A stretch of 64,000 bases of DNA from Thiothrix unzii (GCF_017901175.1 NZ_CP072793.1:1116001-1180000); one strand, 5' to 3'. Counted from the first letter of the stretch, positions 17,092-26,686 are shown. The notes: a model not told the origin generated them from the sequence alone. A program made the numbers and translations.

Positions 17092-18119
17092 AAGCGCAAC
17101 GTATCGGTTTCGGCTTACTCGCGATTTTAGTGCTGGTCGGCGCAACCCTAAGCTTTTTAAATACCTTTGAACTCAAGGAAACCGAGGAACACGTTGGTTT
17201 CAAAGGTGAAGCTAAAACCAATAACCTGTACGCCGCACGCTTGTTTCTCAAAAGCATGGGCATCCCCGCGCAACGTCAGGAACGCTTAAGCACGCTGCCT
17301 GGTACTGACACGGTGCTGATTATTGACACCCAGCGTTACACGCTTTCCACCCAAAAAATTGAGGAGCTGTTGGCGTGGGTAGAGCGTGGCGGGCATTTAA
17401 TCACCCGCGCCCGCACCCCTGACAATGATGCAACGCTTTACAATGATGATGAAGACGAGGATGAGGACGAAGCCAAACCCACTGCTTCCCAGAGCAAATT
17501 TGACCCGTTGCAAACCGCATTAGGCGTTACCCTTGGGGAAAATATTATCCCTGAAGAGGACGATTTACCCTTACAGTTAGAACGCCCCGGCTACCCGAAA
17601 ACTTTGGAAGTTGACCCGGAATTCTTTTACGCGCTGGAAACCACCGCCGCTGTGCAAAGTCAGCAAGCCTACCAAAATAATGCTTGGCTGCTGGAAATCA
17701 AACGCGGTTCGGGTTTAATTACGCTTGCCGCCAATCTCGATTTTATTGAAAACGCTGCGATTGATGATTACGACCATGCTGAGTTTTTCTGGCATTTACT
17801 GCACGGCTTGCACCCGCAACCGCAAAATGTGTGGCTGATACATCAAGACGATTTACCGCCATTGTGGAAACTGCTGTGGGAACGTGCATGGCCGTTGCTA
17901 TTGACGCTGGCGTTAGCGATTCCATTGGGAATTCTCGCGTTAAGCCCGCGCTTTGGCCCGTTACAAGCCGCGCCAACCCCAGAACGGCGACGCATTTTGG
18001 AACACATTCATGCCAGCGGACGTTTTATGTGGAAACGTCACCAGCAAGGCGACACCCAATACCCGGCATTTACCGATGCTGTCGAACAACTTTCTCCCAA
18101 GCCCAAGGACACACCATGA
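17088..18119 (+). CDS. DUF4350 domain protein
   Basis: The 343-residue protein has an N-terminal membrane anchor, a GATase-like domain (NNLYAARLFLKSMGIPAQ..., DTVLIIDTQRYTLS) characteristic of DUF4350, an acidic DDEDEDEDEAK stretch near residues 120-130, and a second membrane helix near residues 265-285. It overlaps its neighbours by four bases on each side. Role unknown, tied to MoxR by context. Confidence 0.75.
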   Translation: MKAQRIGFGLLAILVLVGATLSFLNTFELKETEEHVGFKGEAKTNNLYAARLFLKSMGIPAQRQERLSTLPGTDTVLIIDTQRYTLSTQKIEELLAWVERGGHLITRARTPDNDATLYNDDEDEDEDEAKPTASQSKFDPLQTALGVTLGENIIPEEDDLPLQLERPGYPKTLEVDPEFFYALETTAAVQSQQAYQNNAWLLEIKRGSGLITLAANLDFIENAAIDDYDHAEFFWHLLHGLHPQPQNVWLIHQDDLPPLWKLLWERAWPLLLTLALAIPLGILALSPRFGPLQAAPTPERRRILEHIHASGRFMWKRHQQGDTQYPAFTDAVEQLSPKPKDTP

Positions 18120-19090
18120 ACGACAATACCCTGACGCTTGACCAAGCCAGCGCACTCGCTGAAACCATCCGCCGCGAAATCAGCAAAGCCTTGATTGGGC
18201 AAAAGCGCGTGGTCGTCGAAACCCTGATTGCGTTACTCGCGGGCGGGCACGTTCTGATCGAAGGTGTTCCCGGTCTTGGAAAAACCCTGTTGGTACGTGC
18301 GTTGGCGCAAACCATTTCCGGTCAATTTGCCCGCATCCAGTTCACCCCAGATTTAATGCCAGCCGACATTAGCGGACACGTGTTGTTTGATATGCAACAC
18401 CAAACCTTCAACGTGCGCAAAGGCCCGGTTTTCACCAACCTCTTGCTGGCGGATGAAATCAACCGCGCCCCAGCGAAAACCCAGTCGGCATTGCTGGAAG
18501 TGATGCAAGAACAGCAAGTGACCATTGAAGGCAATCCGTACCCCGTGCCGTTGCCATTTATGACGCTGGCAACACAAAACCCGCTGGAACAAGAAGGCAC
18601 GTACCCCTTACCCGAAGCGCAACTTGACCGTTTCCTGCTGAAAATTTTTATTGAATACCCCACGCTGGAGGAAGAAGCTGAAATGGTCACGGTGGTAACA
18701 GATCACCAAATCGGCGACCGTTTCAACCTCAATAATCTGCAAACCGTTGCCTCACCTGCGCAAGTATTAGCGATGCAAGCCGTTACCGCGACGCTGGCGG
18801 TGGACGTAACTGTGCTGGATTACGCGGTGCGGATTACCCGTGCTACCCGCCACTGGCAAGGTTTACGCTTTGGGGCAGGGCCGCGCGGCAGTATTGCGTT
18901 GATCAGAGCGGCACGGGCGAATGCCTTACTTGCCGGACGCGACTTTGTTGACCCGGACGATATTAAACAGGTGTGTTTACCGGTATTGCGTCACCGGGTA
19001 TCGCTTGCCCCCGAAATGGAGCTGGAAGGCTACACCGCCGACCATTTGCTCACCGCCATTTTGGAAAAAACTGAAGCACCACGCCGATGA
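18116..19090 (+). CDS. MoxR-family AAA+ ATPase
   Basis: The 324-residue AAA+ protein has Walker A EGVPGLGKT, Walker B LLADEINRAPAKTQSALLEVMQE and sensor motifs TQNPLEQEGTYPLPEAQLDRF. MoxR ATPases act as chaperones in assembling enzyme or membrane complexes, often with VWA or DUF58 proteins. The start at 18116 overlaps the preceding stop as ATGA; longer open frames upstream are shadows of the DUF4350 gene. Confidence 0.9.
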   Translation: MNDNTLTLDQASALAETIRREISKALIGQKRVVVETLIALLAGGHVLIEGVPGLGKTLLVRALAQTISGQFARIQFTPDLMPADISGHVLFDMQHQTFNVRKGPVFTNLLLADEINRAPAKTQSALLEVMQEQQVTIEGNPYPVPLPFMTLATQNPLEQEGTYPLPEAQLDRFLLKIFIEYPTLEEEAEMVTVVTDHQIGDRFNLNNLQTVASPAQVLAMQAVTATLAVDVTVLDYAVRITRATRHWQGLRFGAGPRGSIALIRAARANALLAGRDFVDPDDIKQVCLPVLRHRVSLAPEMELEGYTADHLLTAILEKTEAPRR

Positions 19091-20394
19091 TTTTGCCAGC
19101 GCGTCGCTTATTTTATGTGTTAGGCGGTAATGCAGTCGTCGCATTGCTTGCCACGATCAATCCCGCTTGGGTAGCGGGTTGGTATGCCAGTGTCGGGGTA
19201 AGTTTGTTGCTGGCTTTTATTGATATGCTGCGGGTGGTCACTGAACCCGTGCCAGAAGCGCAACGCTTTGTGCCGCATTCGCTGCCGTTGGGGGTGAAAC
19301 GCAGTATCCGTTTGCACTTACACAACCGCAGCACGCGCTCGCTGACGTTGTGGCTGTATGATCACTTTCCGCGCGAAACCAGCGTCGAAGGTTTCCCGTT
19401 TCGTCTGTCTGTGGCGGCGGATACGTTTGCGGAACCGCTTTATAATGTGACCGCTAACGAACGCGGCAAACTGCACTTTCCCGGCCTGCAATTGCGCGTG
19501 TTATCACCTTGGCAACTGTGGTGGCACGATGTCACTTTGCCGGTGCAATCCGAGGTCAAGGTTTACCCCAACTTTGCGGCGGTGGCGCAATACGCGCTGC
19601 TGGCTACCGACAACCACCTCAGTCACATGGGGATTATGAAAAAACGGCGGCGCGGCGAAGGGCAGGATTTTCACCAACTGCGCGAATACCGTGCGGGTGA
19701 CAGTTTGCGCCAAATTGACTGGAAAGCCAGTGCGCGAATGCACAAAGCCATTTCCCGCGAATACCAAGATGAACGCGATCAGGAAGTCATTTTCATGCTG
19801 GATTGCGGGCATCGGATGATGGCAAAAGACGATGCGTTATCGCACTTTGATCACACCTTGAACGCGATTTTGCTGCTGACTTATGTGGCATTACGTCAAG
19901 GTGATGCGGTGGGTTTGGGAAGTTTTGCCGGGGCGAATCGCTGGCTGCCTGCGCACAAAGGGCAACACAATGTGCAGCATATGCTGAATGCCTTGTATGA
20001 TTTGCAACCGACGGCGCAAGCACCGGATTATGCGCAAGCTGCGACCGAATTACTGGTGCGTCAAAAGAAACGCGCACTGGTGATTTTGCTGACGAATTTA
20101 CGCGATGAAGACACCGACGATTTGTTGCCCGCGTTGCATTTATTGCGTACCCGCCATTTGGTGTTGCTGGCAAGTATGCGCGAACAGGCATTGGATAGCG
20201 CGTTGGACGCACCTGTGGATACTACCGAAGACGCGCTGCATAAAGCGGCGACTCAGCACTATTTACGCACTCGCGAAGCGACGCTGGAACGTATCCGCGC
20301 CGCTGGTATTCGCTGTTTAGACGTAACCCCGAACGCTATGTCAGTCGGGCTGATTAACCATTACCTCGACATTAAACGTAGCGCGGTGTTGTAG
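19087..20394 (+). CDS. DUF58 domain protein
   Basis: The 435-residue protein has two N-terminal membrane segments, then a DUF58 core with GEGQDFHQLREYRAGDSLRQIDWKASARMHKAISREYQDER and a VWA-like segment (EVIFMLDCGHRMMAKD). It is the usual partner of MoxR. It overlaps the MoxR stop by four bases and ends the operon. Confidence 0.85.
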   Translation: MILPARRLFYVLGGNAVVALLATINPAWVAGWYASVGVSLLLAFIDMLRVVTEPVPEAQRFVPHSLPLGVKRSIRLHLHNRSTRSLTLWLYDHFPRETSVEGFPFRLSVAADTFAEPLYNVTANERGKLHFPGLQLRVLSPWQLWWHDVTLPVQSEVKVYPNFAAVAQYALLATDNHLSHMGIMKKRRRGEGQDFHQLREYRAGDSLRQIDWKASARMHKAISREYQDERDQEVIFMLDCGHRMMAKDDALSHFDHTLNAILLLTYVALRQGDAVGLGSFAGANRWLPAHKGQHNVQHMLNALYDLQPTAQAPDYAQAATELLVRQKKRALVILLTNLRDEDTDDLLPALHLLRTRHLVLLASMREQALDSALDAPVDTTEDALHKAATQHYLRTREATLERIRAAGIRCLDVTPNAMSVGLINHYLDIKRSAVL

Positions 20395-20397
20395 GAT

Positions 20398-20829
20398 TTA
20401 TTTCATCGCGGCTTGGACTTCACGCACAGTGGGGTACAAATGCTCGACTTCATCCTCAATCCGGTTCAGCACCAGTTGAATCATTTCACGGGTATCTTTG
20501 GTGAATCGTTCGTAATCGTTGATGCGCAATTCGTGGCTGCGGCTCCATTGCTTCAGGTATTGCCCGAATACGCGCTTGATTTCGCCAGAACCTGACAAAA
20601 ATTTGTTCGCTGTCTGGCGCACACGCTGGTCACTGTGCAACAACATGGACTGGTATAATTCGCGCTCTTCCAGATCCAGATGCTCTTTTACCCGATCCAC
20701 GTAGGTAAAAAATAAGTTAGTGACCACGCGCGTATCCCAAACGGCACGCTCGCTAATCAATAAACACAGCACATTGGACAGTTCAGTAATGGTGTCGTTT
20801 TGCTGGTTAAGTTCGGTAAATGAAACCAT
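20398..20829 (-). CDS. Hemerythrin-like (HHE) helical protein
   Basis: The 143-residue all-helical protein has VKEHLDLEERELYQSML and EVEHLYPTVREVQ segments that fit His/Glu ligand spacing of hemerythrin-like proteins. Not all iron ligands can be confirmed by eye. It is convergent with the DUF58 gene, three bases away. A role in oxygen, NO or iron sensing is only an inference. Confidence 0.5.
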   Translation of the reverse strand: MVSFTELNQQNDTITELSNVLCLLISERAVWDTRVVTNLFFTYVDRVKEHLDLEERELYQSMLLHSDQRVRQTANKFLSGSGEIKRVFGQYLKQWSRSHELRINDYERFTKDTREMIQLVLNRIEDEVEHLYPTVREVQAAMK

Positions 20830-21093
20830 GTGGTGTCGCCTTTCATCAGTTTTTGTATCGGTTTTGAATACCCTAAAGGTATGCGGGCTACGTTAACGAT
20901 TTCGCTCAAAAATCGGCATGACAAATATCAAACCAAGCTCAGTCTGATCGCGAATCCCCGCAGAAGCTGACGTTTATCGGCAAAAATAGCGTCTCAAGCT
21001 ACAATAATCCGACAAATCGCCACAACTACGCTAAATTCATTGAGCGATATGGATATGCATCTCTCAACTTTACAAACATAAATGGAGCGTTAA

Positions 21094-21507
21094 ATGAGCT
21101 TAATCAGTGAATTCAAAGAATTTGCCATGAAAGGCAATGTGGTAGACCTCGCTGTCGGTGTGATTATCGGCGCGGCCTTTGGCAAGATCGTTTCGGCTTT
21201 TGTCGATGGCGTGGTCATGCCATTACTGGGCTTGCTGATGGGCGGGGTGGATTTCAGTAAAATGGGCGTGGTATTAAAAGCGGGTGATCCGGTTGCTGTG
21301 CCACCGATTCCTGATTTGGTACTGGCTTATGGCGCGTTCATTCAAACGATTTTTGACTTTGTGATCGTGGCGTTTGCGATTTTCATCGCGATTAAAGCCA
21401 TGAACAAACTCAAGCGTAAGGAAGAAGCCGCGCCTGAAGCTCCGGCAGCACCATCTAGTGAAACAGTGCTGTTAACTGAGATTCGTGATTTATTGAAAAC
21501 TAAATAA
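21094..21507 (+). CDS. mscL: MscL large-conductance mechanosensitive channel
   Basis: The 137-residue protein starts [36 protein letters not shown], the MscL first helix. A second helix ([30 protein letters not shown]) and a cytoplasmic C-terminal helix follow. The channel releases solutes on hypo-osmotic shock. It is preceded by about 260 bases of non-coding sequence that should contain its promoter. It is the last chromosomal gene before the ICE. Confidence 0.95.
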   Translation: MSLISEFKEFAMKGNVVDLAVGVIIGAAFGKIVSAFVDGVVMPLLGLLMGGVDFSKMGVVLKAGDPVAVPPIPDLVLAYGAFIQTIFDFVIVAFAIFIAIKAMNKLKRKEEAAPEAPAAPSSETVLLTEIRDLLKTK

Positions 21508-21716
21508 AATTCCTGCTCTGGCTCCCTCTCCCGCCAAGCGGTAGAGGGGCTGTCACTTCACGGTCACTCACCGTTTTGGCGTGTTCACTGTCTTTGCACC
21601 AAGCGTACAATTGTGATTCGTGCTTTTAACACTGTCCACTATTCGCGGGGTAGATCACTCCCAACTTGACCATCATCCATGAAGGGTAGGGCTATTGCTC
21701 TTGACCGTGCTTTGGT

Positions 21717-21734
21717 GTAGCACCAGCGTAGCAC
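21717..21734 (+). repeat. Paired GTAGCAC direct repeats, left of the tRNA fragment
   Basis: GTAGCAC occurs at 21717-21723 and again at 21728-21734, an 11-base spacing. An identical pair with identical spacing stands just before the integrase gene. Direct repeats one helical turn apart suit arm-type binding sites of a tyrosine integrase. Confidence 0.5.
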
Positions 21735-21770
21735 TGATAAATTAACAACGATAACGATGATTTTTGACAG

Positions 21771-21807
21771 TCCGTTAAAATCAAGCTAAGCTCTTGATTT
21801 TAACGGA
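21771..21807. repeat. 15-bp perfect hairpin beside the tRNA fragment
   Basis: TCCGTTAAAATCAAG, a 7-base loop, and its exact complement. It lies about 18 bases past the tRNA 3' end on the tRNA strand. No T run follows on either strand, so it is not a classic terminator. The rest of 21508-22042 shows no gene. Apart from this hairpin, the tRNA fragment and the GTAGCAC pairs I see nothing else in it. Confidence 0.75.
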
Positions 21808-21824
21808 TTCATTCTGACAAAAAA

Positions 21825-21869
21825 TGGTGGGCCCACACAGACTCGAACTGTGAACCAAAGGATTATGAG
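21825..21869 (-). other. 3' half of a CAU-anticodon tRNA gene: left attachment site (att core)
   Basis: On the minus strand the sequence runs from the anticodon loop (CTCATAA, anticodon CAT at 21865-21867) through a perfect T arm (CACAG-TTCGAGT-CTGTG) to acceptor strand TGGGCCC, A and CCA. The 5' half is missing: sequence beyond 21870 cannot pair as an anticodon stem. It resembles tRNA-Ile2(CAU), with elongator Met as the alternative. A tRNA 3' half next to an integrase is the usual ICE/genomic-island junction. The intact tRNA should lie at the far end. Confidence 0.85.
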
Positions 21870-22012
21870 ATTTACTCATACCAATTTTTCATCTCTATGT
21901 TTTTTCAGGAAAAAATGGTTTTTCCTCGAAAAGTCATGCACTTAATCCGATAGCTTTCATTAACTTTTTCTTCTTCTTGTTGTCATTGAATAACATTGAA
22001 TGACGCTACGCG

Positions 22013-22030
22013 GTAGCACATTGGTAGCAC
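22013..22030 (+). repeat. Paired GTAGCAC direct repeats before the integrase gene
   Basis: GTAGCAC at 22013-22019 and 22024-22030, 11 bases apart, immediately upstream of the integrase start. Candidate integrase arm sites, matching the pair at 21717-21734. Confidence 0.55.
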
Positions 22031-22042
22031 AGAGAAGTTTTG

Positions 22043-23227
22043 ATGAATATGGAACGGAAATTATTATTTGGTCAGCGGACAGTGGCAGCCCTGCCTATTC
22101 CAACGGATGAAAAAGTTGCAACATATTACGACACGCAATTAACTGGATTGTGTATTAGGGTGTATCCCAGTGGTAGAAAGGTCTTCTATGTCTACCGTAA
22201 GGTACGTGGTCGTCCAGAGCGGGTAAAATTGGATGCTTTCGGAACCATCACTGTACAACAAGCCCGCGAACTTGCGGTAGGTGTAAACATGCAAGTGGCT
22301 CAAGGGTTAAGTCCCACTTCCATACGGCAGGAAGAAAGAGCAGAACTGACCTTGGGCGAGTTATTTGAGATCTATCTTGAACGCCATGCCAAAGTCCATA
22401 AGCGCACTTGGACGGATGATGAAAAACGCTTCCATTATCATCTGTCCCATTGGAAACGTCGGCAACTTTCCGAAATACGTCGCAATGACATCCTCACTTG
22501 GCACGCCAAGACAGGCAAAGAACGAGGTGTTTATGCGGCTAACCATGCATTGGCGGTCTTGCGGGTTCTTTTCAATAAAGCTATCGAGTGGGAGTTTTTT
22601 GATGCGGTCAATCCCTGTGTTGGCGTGAAGAAGTTCCGTGTAACCTCAAGGGAGAGATTTCTTCAGCCACATGAAATGCAGAAATTCTTTGATGCACTCG
22701 ATGGCCTAGCCGAACCCTCTACACGGGATTTTTTCCTGATGTGCCTGTACACCGGAGCACGCAAAAACAACGTGCTGTCGATGCGTTGGGAAGACATTCA
22801 GTTTGAGCGTTATGAATGGCGGATACCGATGACTAAAAATGGTACGTCACAGATAGTTCCACTTATTGAACCAGCCGTGCTACTACTGAAAGGACGGCGT
22901 TCCTTAACGACCAGTGATTGGGTTTTCCCCTCCAGCCTGAATAAAACCGGACATCTGGTTGAACCCAAAAGTAGTTGGGACACAGTGCGCAAAACCGTTG
23001 GCTTGGAAGATTTGCGGATGCACGACCTACGCCGCAGTCTCGGCAGTTGGCAAGCCCGCACGGGAGCAAGTCTGGTCATCATCGGTAAAACGTTGAATCA
23101 CCAAAGCCCGCAAAGTACTCAAGTGTATGCCCGTTTGGATAGCGACCCAGTACGGCAGGCGATGGAAACAGCGGTCAGTGCGATGAAAACAGCGGCTAAT
23201 AAAAATAGAAACGCCAAGCCGAGTTAG
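22043..23227 (+). CDS. int: Tyrosine-type site-specific integrase of the ICE
   Basis: The 394-residue protein is a P4-like integrase. It has an N-terminal DUF4102-type arm-binding domain (YDTQLTGLCIRVYPSGRKVFYVYRKVRGRPERVKLDAFGTITV), a SAM-like core-binding domain and a catalytic domain with Arg near 240 (TGARKNN), HDLRR near 327-331 and the nucleophile Tyr near 362 (STQVYARLD). It should recombine the tRNA 3' end with attP. The ATG at 22043 was preferred to the adjacent TTG. Confidence 0.93.
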   Translation: MNMERKLLFGQRTVAALPIPTDEKVATYYDTQLTGLCIRVYPSGRKVFYVYRKVRGRPERVKLDAFGTITVQQARELAVGVNMQVAQGLSPTSIRQEERAELTLGELFEIYLERHAKVHKRTWTDDEKRFHYHLSHWKRRQLSEIRRNDILTWHAKTGKERGVYAANHALAVLRVLFNKAIEWEFFDAVNPCVGVKKFRVTSRERFLQPHEMQKFFDALDGLAEPSTRDFFLMCLYTGARKNNVLSMRWEDIQFERYEWRIPMTKNGTSQIVPLIEPAVLLLKGRRSLTTSDWVFPSSLNKTGHLVEPKSSWDTVRKTVGLEDLRMHDLRRSLGSWQARTGASLVIIGKTLNHQSPQSTQVYARLDSDPVRQAMETAVSAMKTAANKNRNAKPS

Positions 23228-23321
23228 GATGGTGCTCGGCTGTCTTGACTGGAGCGGCGGGGAAAACACGGTTGTGCTATCCTCGTACCTGACGTTCCAG
23301 TCAGCCCTAAAGGATGCCGCC

Positions 23322-24575
23322 ATGCCAGATTTAACCAACAACCTGTTCAAGCAAATCGCTCTTGGCGAAGATTCTGTGCTTGAATTGAAACGGGTTGAAT
23401 TCAAGGGTGGACAGATCAGCGCACCCCATCGCAATGGCATGGCCGATGAAATGGCAGCGATGGCAAACAGCAATACAGGTGTCATCGTGTTGGGGGTGGA
23501 TGACAAATCCAAGGCGATTATCGGCATCCCATCAGACAAAGTGGACGCTGTAGAAACATGGTTGCGAGACATTGCCAATGACCAGATTACCCCACCGTTA
23601 CTTTGCCGGATACGTAAGCTGTTTGCCCCAACCCCTGATGGTAATGAAACCGCGATAGTACGGATTGACATTCCTCGCAGCTTATTTGTACATCAAAGCC
23701 CCGGTGGCTACCTCTACCGCATCGGCAGCTCCAAACGGCAAATGACCCCAGATGCTCTCGCACGTTTATTCCAGCAGCGCAGTCAAGCAAGGATTATCCG
23801 TTATGATGAGCAAGCTGTTCCACAAGCCACCTTGGACGACCTGAAAACACCACTATGGCAGCGTTTCCGTTCCTCACTTTCTCCCAAAGATGACCGTGAA
23901 TTCCTGTCCAAACTGAAACTGATCACCTGCGATGAAGATGGCAATTGGCATCCTACCGTCAGTGGTGTGCTGATGGCGACAGAACGCCCCGCAGAATTCA
24001 TTACCAACGCCTACATTCAAGCCGTGGTCTACCGTGGCACGGAACGCAATGCCGCCTACCAACTGGATGCCAAGGATATTCATGGCCCGCTGGATGAACA
24101 AATCCGCGATGCCTGCAAATTTGTCGAGCGCAATATGCGGGTGTACGCGGTGAAAAAACCCAACCGCATTGAAACCCCACAATTCTCCCTCAGTGCCGTC
24201 TTTGAAGCCGTGGTGAATGCGGTAGCACATCGCGATTACTCCATCTACGGCTCAAAAATTCGCCTACACTTGTTTGCCGATCGTCTCGAACTGTTTTCAC
24301 CGGGCGCGATCCCCAACACCATGACAGTGGACAGCCTACCTGAACGGCAATCGGCACGGAATGAACTGCTGTGTTCATTGCTGGCGAAATGCCCAATGAA
24401 CGTGGATGCGATGGGTTCACAACGCAATTTTATCATGGACAAGCGTGGCGAAGGCGTTCCTATCATCCTCTCAGAAAGTGAGCAATTAGCAGGTAAACGC
24501 CCGGTTTACCGAATGATTGACGATGCGGAACTGTTGTTAACGCTGTTTGCAGCACCGTCACCGCATGGGGATTAA
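23322..24575 (+). CDS. AlbA_2/Schlafen-like domain ATP-binding protein
   Basis: The 417-residue protein has an N-terminal AlbA_2 domain (EDSVLELKRVEFKGGQ..., EMAAMANSNTGVIVLGVDD, PGGYLYRIGSSKRQM). The C-terminal part resembles the RecG-associated/HATPase_c_4 region (SLSAVFEAVVNAVAHRDYSIYGSKIRLHLFADRLELFSPG). This family is often in islands as putative regulators or defence factors; the role here is unknown. The start at 23322 follows AAGGA; an earlier start lacks support. It lies right after int, a typical cargo site. Confidence 0.7.
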   Translation: MPDLTNNLFKQIALGEDSVLELKRVEFKGGQISAPHRNGMADEMAAMANSNTGVIVLGVDDKSKAIIGIPSDKVDAVETWLRDIANDQITPPLLCRIRKLFAPTPDGNETAIVRIDIPRSLFVHQSPGGYLYRIGSSKRQMTPDALARLFQQRSQARIIRYDEQAVPQATLDDLKTPLWQRFRSSLSPKDDREFLSKLKLITCDEDGNWHPTVSGVLMATERPAEFITNAYIQAVVYRGTERNAAYQLDAKDIHGPLDEQIRDACKFVERNMRVYAVKKPNRIETPQFSLSAVFEAVVNAVAHRDYSIYGSKIRLHLFADRLELFSPGAIPNTMTVDSLPERQSARNELLCSLLAKCPMNVDAMGSQRNFIMDKRGEGVPIILSESEQLAGKRPVYRMIDDAELLLTLFAAPSPHGD

Positions 24576-24723
24576 AGGGCAGGGGTGTTGCCCTCAAAAC
24601 TATCGCACTTGACTGCAAAGCGATTTACGCCGTTTAAAATTGATAATTTTTCAACTTATTCGTTGAATTTTTTTACATTCCTGCACTCTATACCTACTTT
24701 TTAAGCAGTTAACGGTGTACACA

Positions 24724-25308
24724 ATGGCTAGAAAGAATGCGTTACCCACTTGGTATCCTGCGGAATGCCACCGGGATAATTGGCAATGGCAAGTTTCTCA
24801 GTGGATTGATGCGCTATCCTATCGCAGTCAGTTAGTGATCATGCAGGCACAGGGACTGTTAACAGAAGAGCATCTGGAAGCGGTGATTCATGGTTGCTCA
24901 CCAAAAGTACAGCCACGTACTGTCTCAATCCCTGTTGAAATTGATCAGCCTGATAACCTCTTGTTCAAGCAGTTTTCCGAAGCACTAGCCGAGGCTCGGC
25001 AGCAATCCGACTCGTCATTAGCGACGAACATCTGCCAACGTATCAGTACACCTCCCTCCAAATTTAAATTGCTTAACCTGATGGATAGTCTCGGTAAGTT
25101 GCATCAGTTGCGGGTGCTTGATTGGATTGATTTGGCTTTATGGTCGCGATTGACAGGTGTTACCTTCGAGGCCACTTACTTGGGTGATATTTTTTGGTGT
25201 GATGAAGATATTGATCGACGTTATCGCTTGGTGACGAGAACGCGCCCTTTGGCTTGCCAATTAATTGCTAAATCAGTAATTTATCGTTTGTTGCAGGTAA
25301 ATAGGTAG
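24724..25308 (+). CDS. DUF6387-like protein of ICEs
   Basis: The 194-residue protein begins MARKNALPTWYPAECHRDNW and has a C-terminal LRVLDWIDLALWSRLTGVTFEATYLGDIFWCDEDIDRRYRLVTRTRPLA segment. This resembles the DUF6387 family found between integrases and maintenance genes in SPI-7-like elements, from memory of the pattern (LP.W, DL.LW...G......L...IF). No function known. The preceding 148 bases are AT-rich and probably hold its promoter. Confidence 0.5.
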   Translation: MARKNALPTWYPAECHRDNWQWQVSQWIDALSYRSQLVIMQAQGLLTEEHLEAVIHGCSPKVQPRTVSIPVEIDQPDNLLFKQFSEALAEARQQSDSSLATNICQRISTPPSKFKLLNLMDSLGKLHQLRVLDWIDLALWSRLTGVTFEATYLGDIFWCDEDIDRRYRLVTRTRPLACQLIAKSVIYRLLQVNR

Positions 25309-25427
25309 ATATGGTGTTTGTTACAAATTGCTATTTTGATTAACTTTTCAGACATACCCAAAAGCGCAAAAACTCAATAAAAAGCACTTTAACTTGTCTT
25401 AACGCAACAACTTAAGGGTGACTTTCT

Positions 25428-25763
25428 ATGCATTTACATTCGACAGTGAAAACGAAACAACGTGTAAAAGCGAATCAACAACGTCTACAAGCCAAAATTA
25501 ACGCACAGATGGCTGAACGCGCTACTACTGGAGTAGTTGTCAATTTTGCATTAGAGAATAGACTCTCTACCCGAACAGCAGCGAGTTATTTAGGTATTCG
25601 TTCAGAAACGTTGGCACGTTGGCGTGCCGAAGAACGTTTACTGGGTTTTGAACAGCCCAATTTCTATCGGATTGGTAAGAAAATCGTTTACCTTAAAAAT
25701 GATCTTGATGAGTTTCTGCTGACACGCGGCGAAGCATCATTATCTAACGCCCGCATACGTTAA
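25428..25763 (+). CDS. Helix-turn-helix protein, probable excisionase-like factor
   Basis: The 111-residue basic protein has a MerR/Xis-type winged helix: LENRLSTRTAASYLGIRSETLARWRAEERLLGFEQPNFYRIGKKIVYLKNDLDEFLLTR. Such proteins bind DNA to direct excision or regulate early ICE genes. It lies between int and parA. Function is by fold and context only. Confidence 0.65.
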   Translation: MHLHSTVKTKQRVKANQQRLQAKINAQMAERATTGVVVNFALENRLSTRTAASYLGIRSETLARWRAEERLLGFEQPNFYRIGKKIVYLKNDLDEFLLTRGEASLSNARIR

Positions 25764-25852
25764 AAAAGCCCATACCTACTTTAGGATGTTAGTGTTTTAA
25801 CACCAACGTAAAGCACGCTTTATTTGCTGCGATAGATTAACGGAGTACGGCT

Positions 25853-26686
25853 ATGATTTTGACTGTGTGTTCAACCAAAGGCGGTGTTGGAAAAACGACA
25901 TTAACCGCCAATTTAGGTGGGTTGCTCGCCAGCCTTGGGAATCGCGTGTTATTAGTGGATGCGGATATACAACCCGCACTCTCCACCTATTACGCACTAA
26001 CTACCAAAGCACCGCAAGGATTGAAAAATCTACTGATGAATGCAGAGGCATCTAATAGTATTAGTGTCACCGATTTCGGGTGTGACTTGATTTATTCCAA
26101 TGATTCTGTGGGGGAGTTATCCAATTGGATGATTAATTGTCGGGATTGTTGGCGTTTTCTCAGTTACCGATTGCAAAAAATAAAAGCATCCTATGATTTT
26201 ATTTTAATTGATACCCAAGGAGCGGCAGGGCCGTTACAGGATGCCGCTATTTTTGCCGCCGATAAGTTGATTTCACCCATTCCCACCGAAACACTGTCGG
26301 CTCGTGAGTTCTCGCGGGGAATGGTGGGTATGTTGACCCGATTACGTACCGCATTTTATTACTCCGGGTTAACGATACCACCACTTGTTGGGATGCTCTA
26401 TCGTGTCGACCGTACCCGTGATGCCGCACTGGTAACGGCTGATCTACGCGGTCACGTCATCGAAACCTTGCAAGCCGCTCAAGCAAACGCGGATGGCCTG
26501 CCGAACTTAGCCATTAGCATTTTGGATGCTCATATCTCAGCCTCAGTTTGTTGGCGCGAAGCTGCCACGCTGGGTGTGCCCATCCACACCCTGACGAAAT
26601 ACCCACTGGCAAAGCTGCAATTGTTGGCCATCCTTGCCGAGTTGCAGGTTGTGCCGACGGCACAGGTCGAGAACATACGGAGCTAA
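25853..26686 (+). CDS. parA: ParA/Soj-family partition ATPase
   Basis: The 277-residue protein begins MILTVCSTKGGVGKTTLTANLGGLLAS, the deviant Walker A. LLVDADIQPALSTYY and FILIDTQGAAGPLQDAAIFAADKLISPI follow. In SPI-7/PFGI-1 ICEs a Soj-like ParA heads the maintenance module and is needed for element stability. The stop codon lies in a hairpin. Confidence 0.9.
   Translation: MILTVCSTKGGVGKTTLTANLGGLLASLGNRVLLVDADIQPALSTYYALTTKAPQGLKNLLMNAEASNSISVTDFGCDLIYSNDSVGELSNWMINCRDCWRFLSYRLQKIKASYDFILIDTQGAAGPLQDAAIFAADKLISPIPTETLSAREFSRGMVGMLTRLRTAFYYSGLTIPPLVGMLYRVDRTRDAALVTADLRGHVIETLQAAQANADGLPNLAISILDAHISASVCWREAATLGVPIHTLTKYPLAKLQLLAILAELQVVPTAQVENIRS

Noticed and set aside
21825-21869. Functional tRNA gene
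   Set aside because: Only the 3' half from the anticodon loop is present; the adjacent sequence cannot form the D arm or the 5' acceptor strand.
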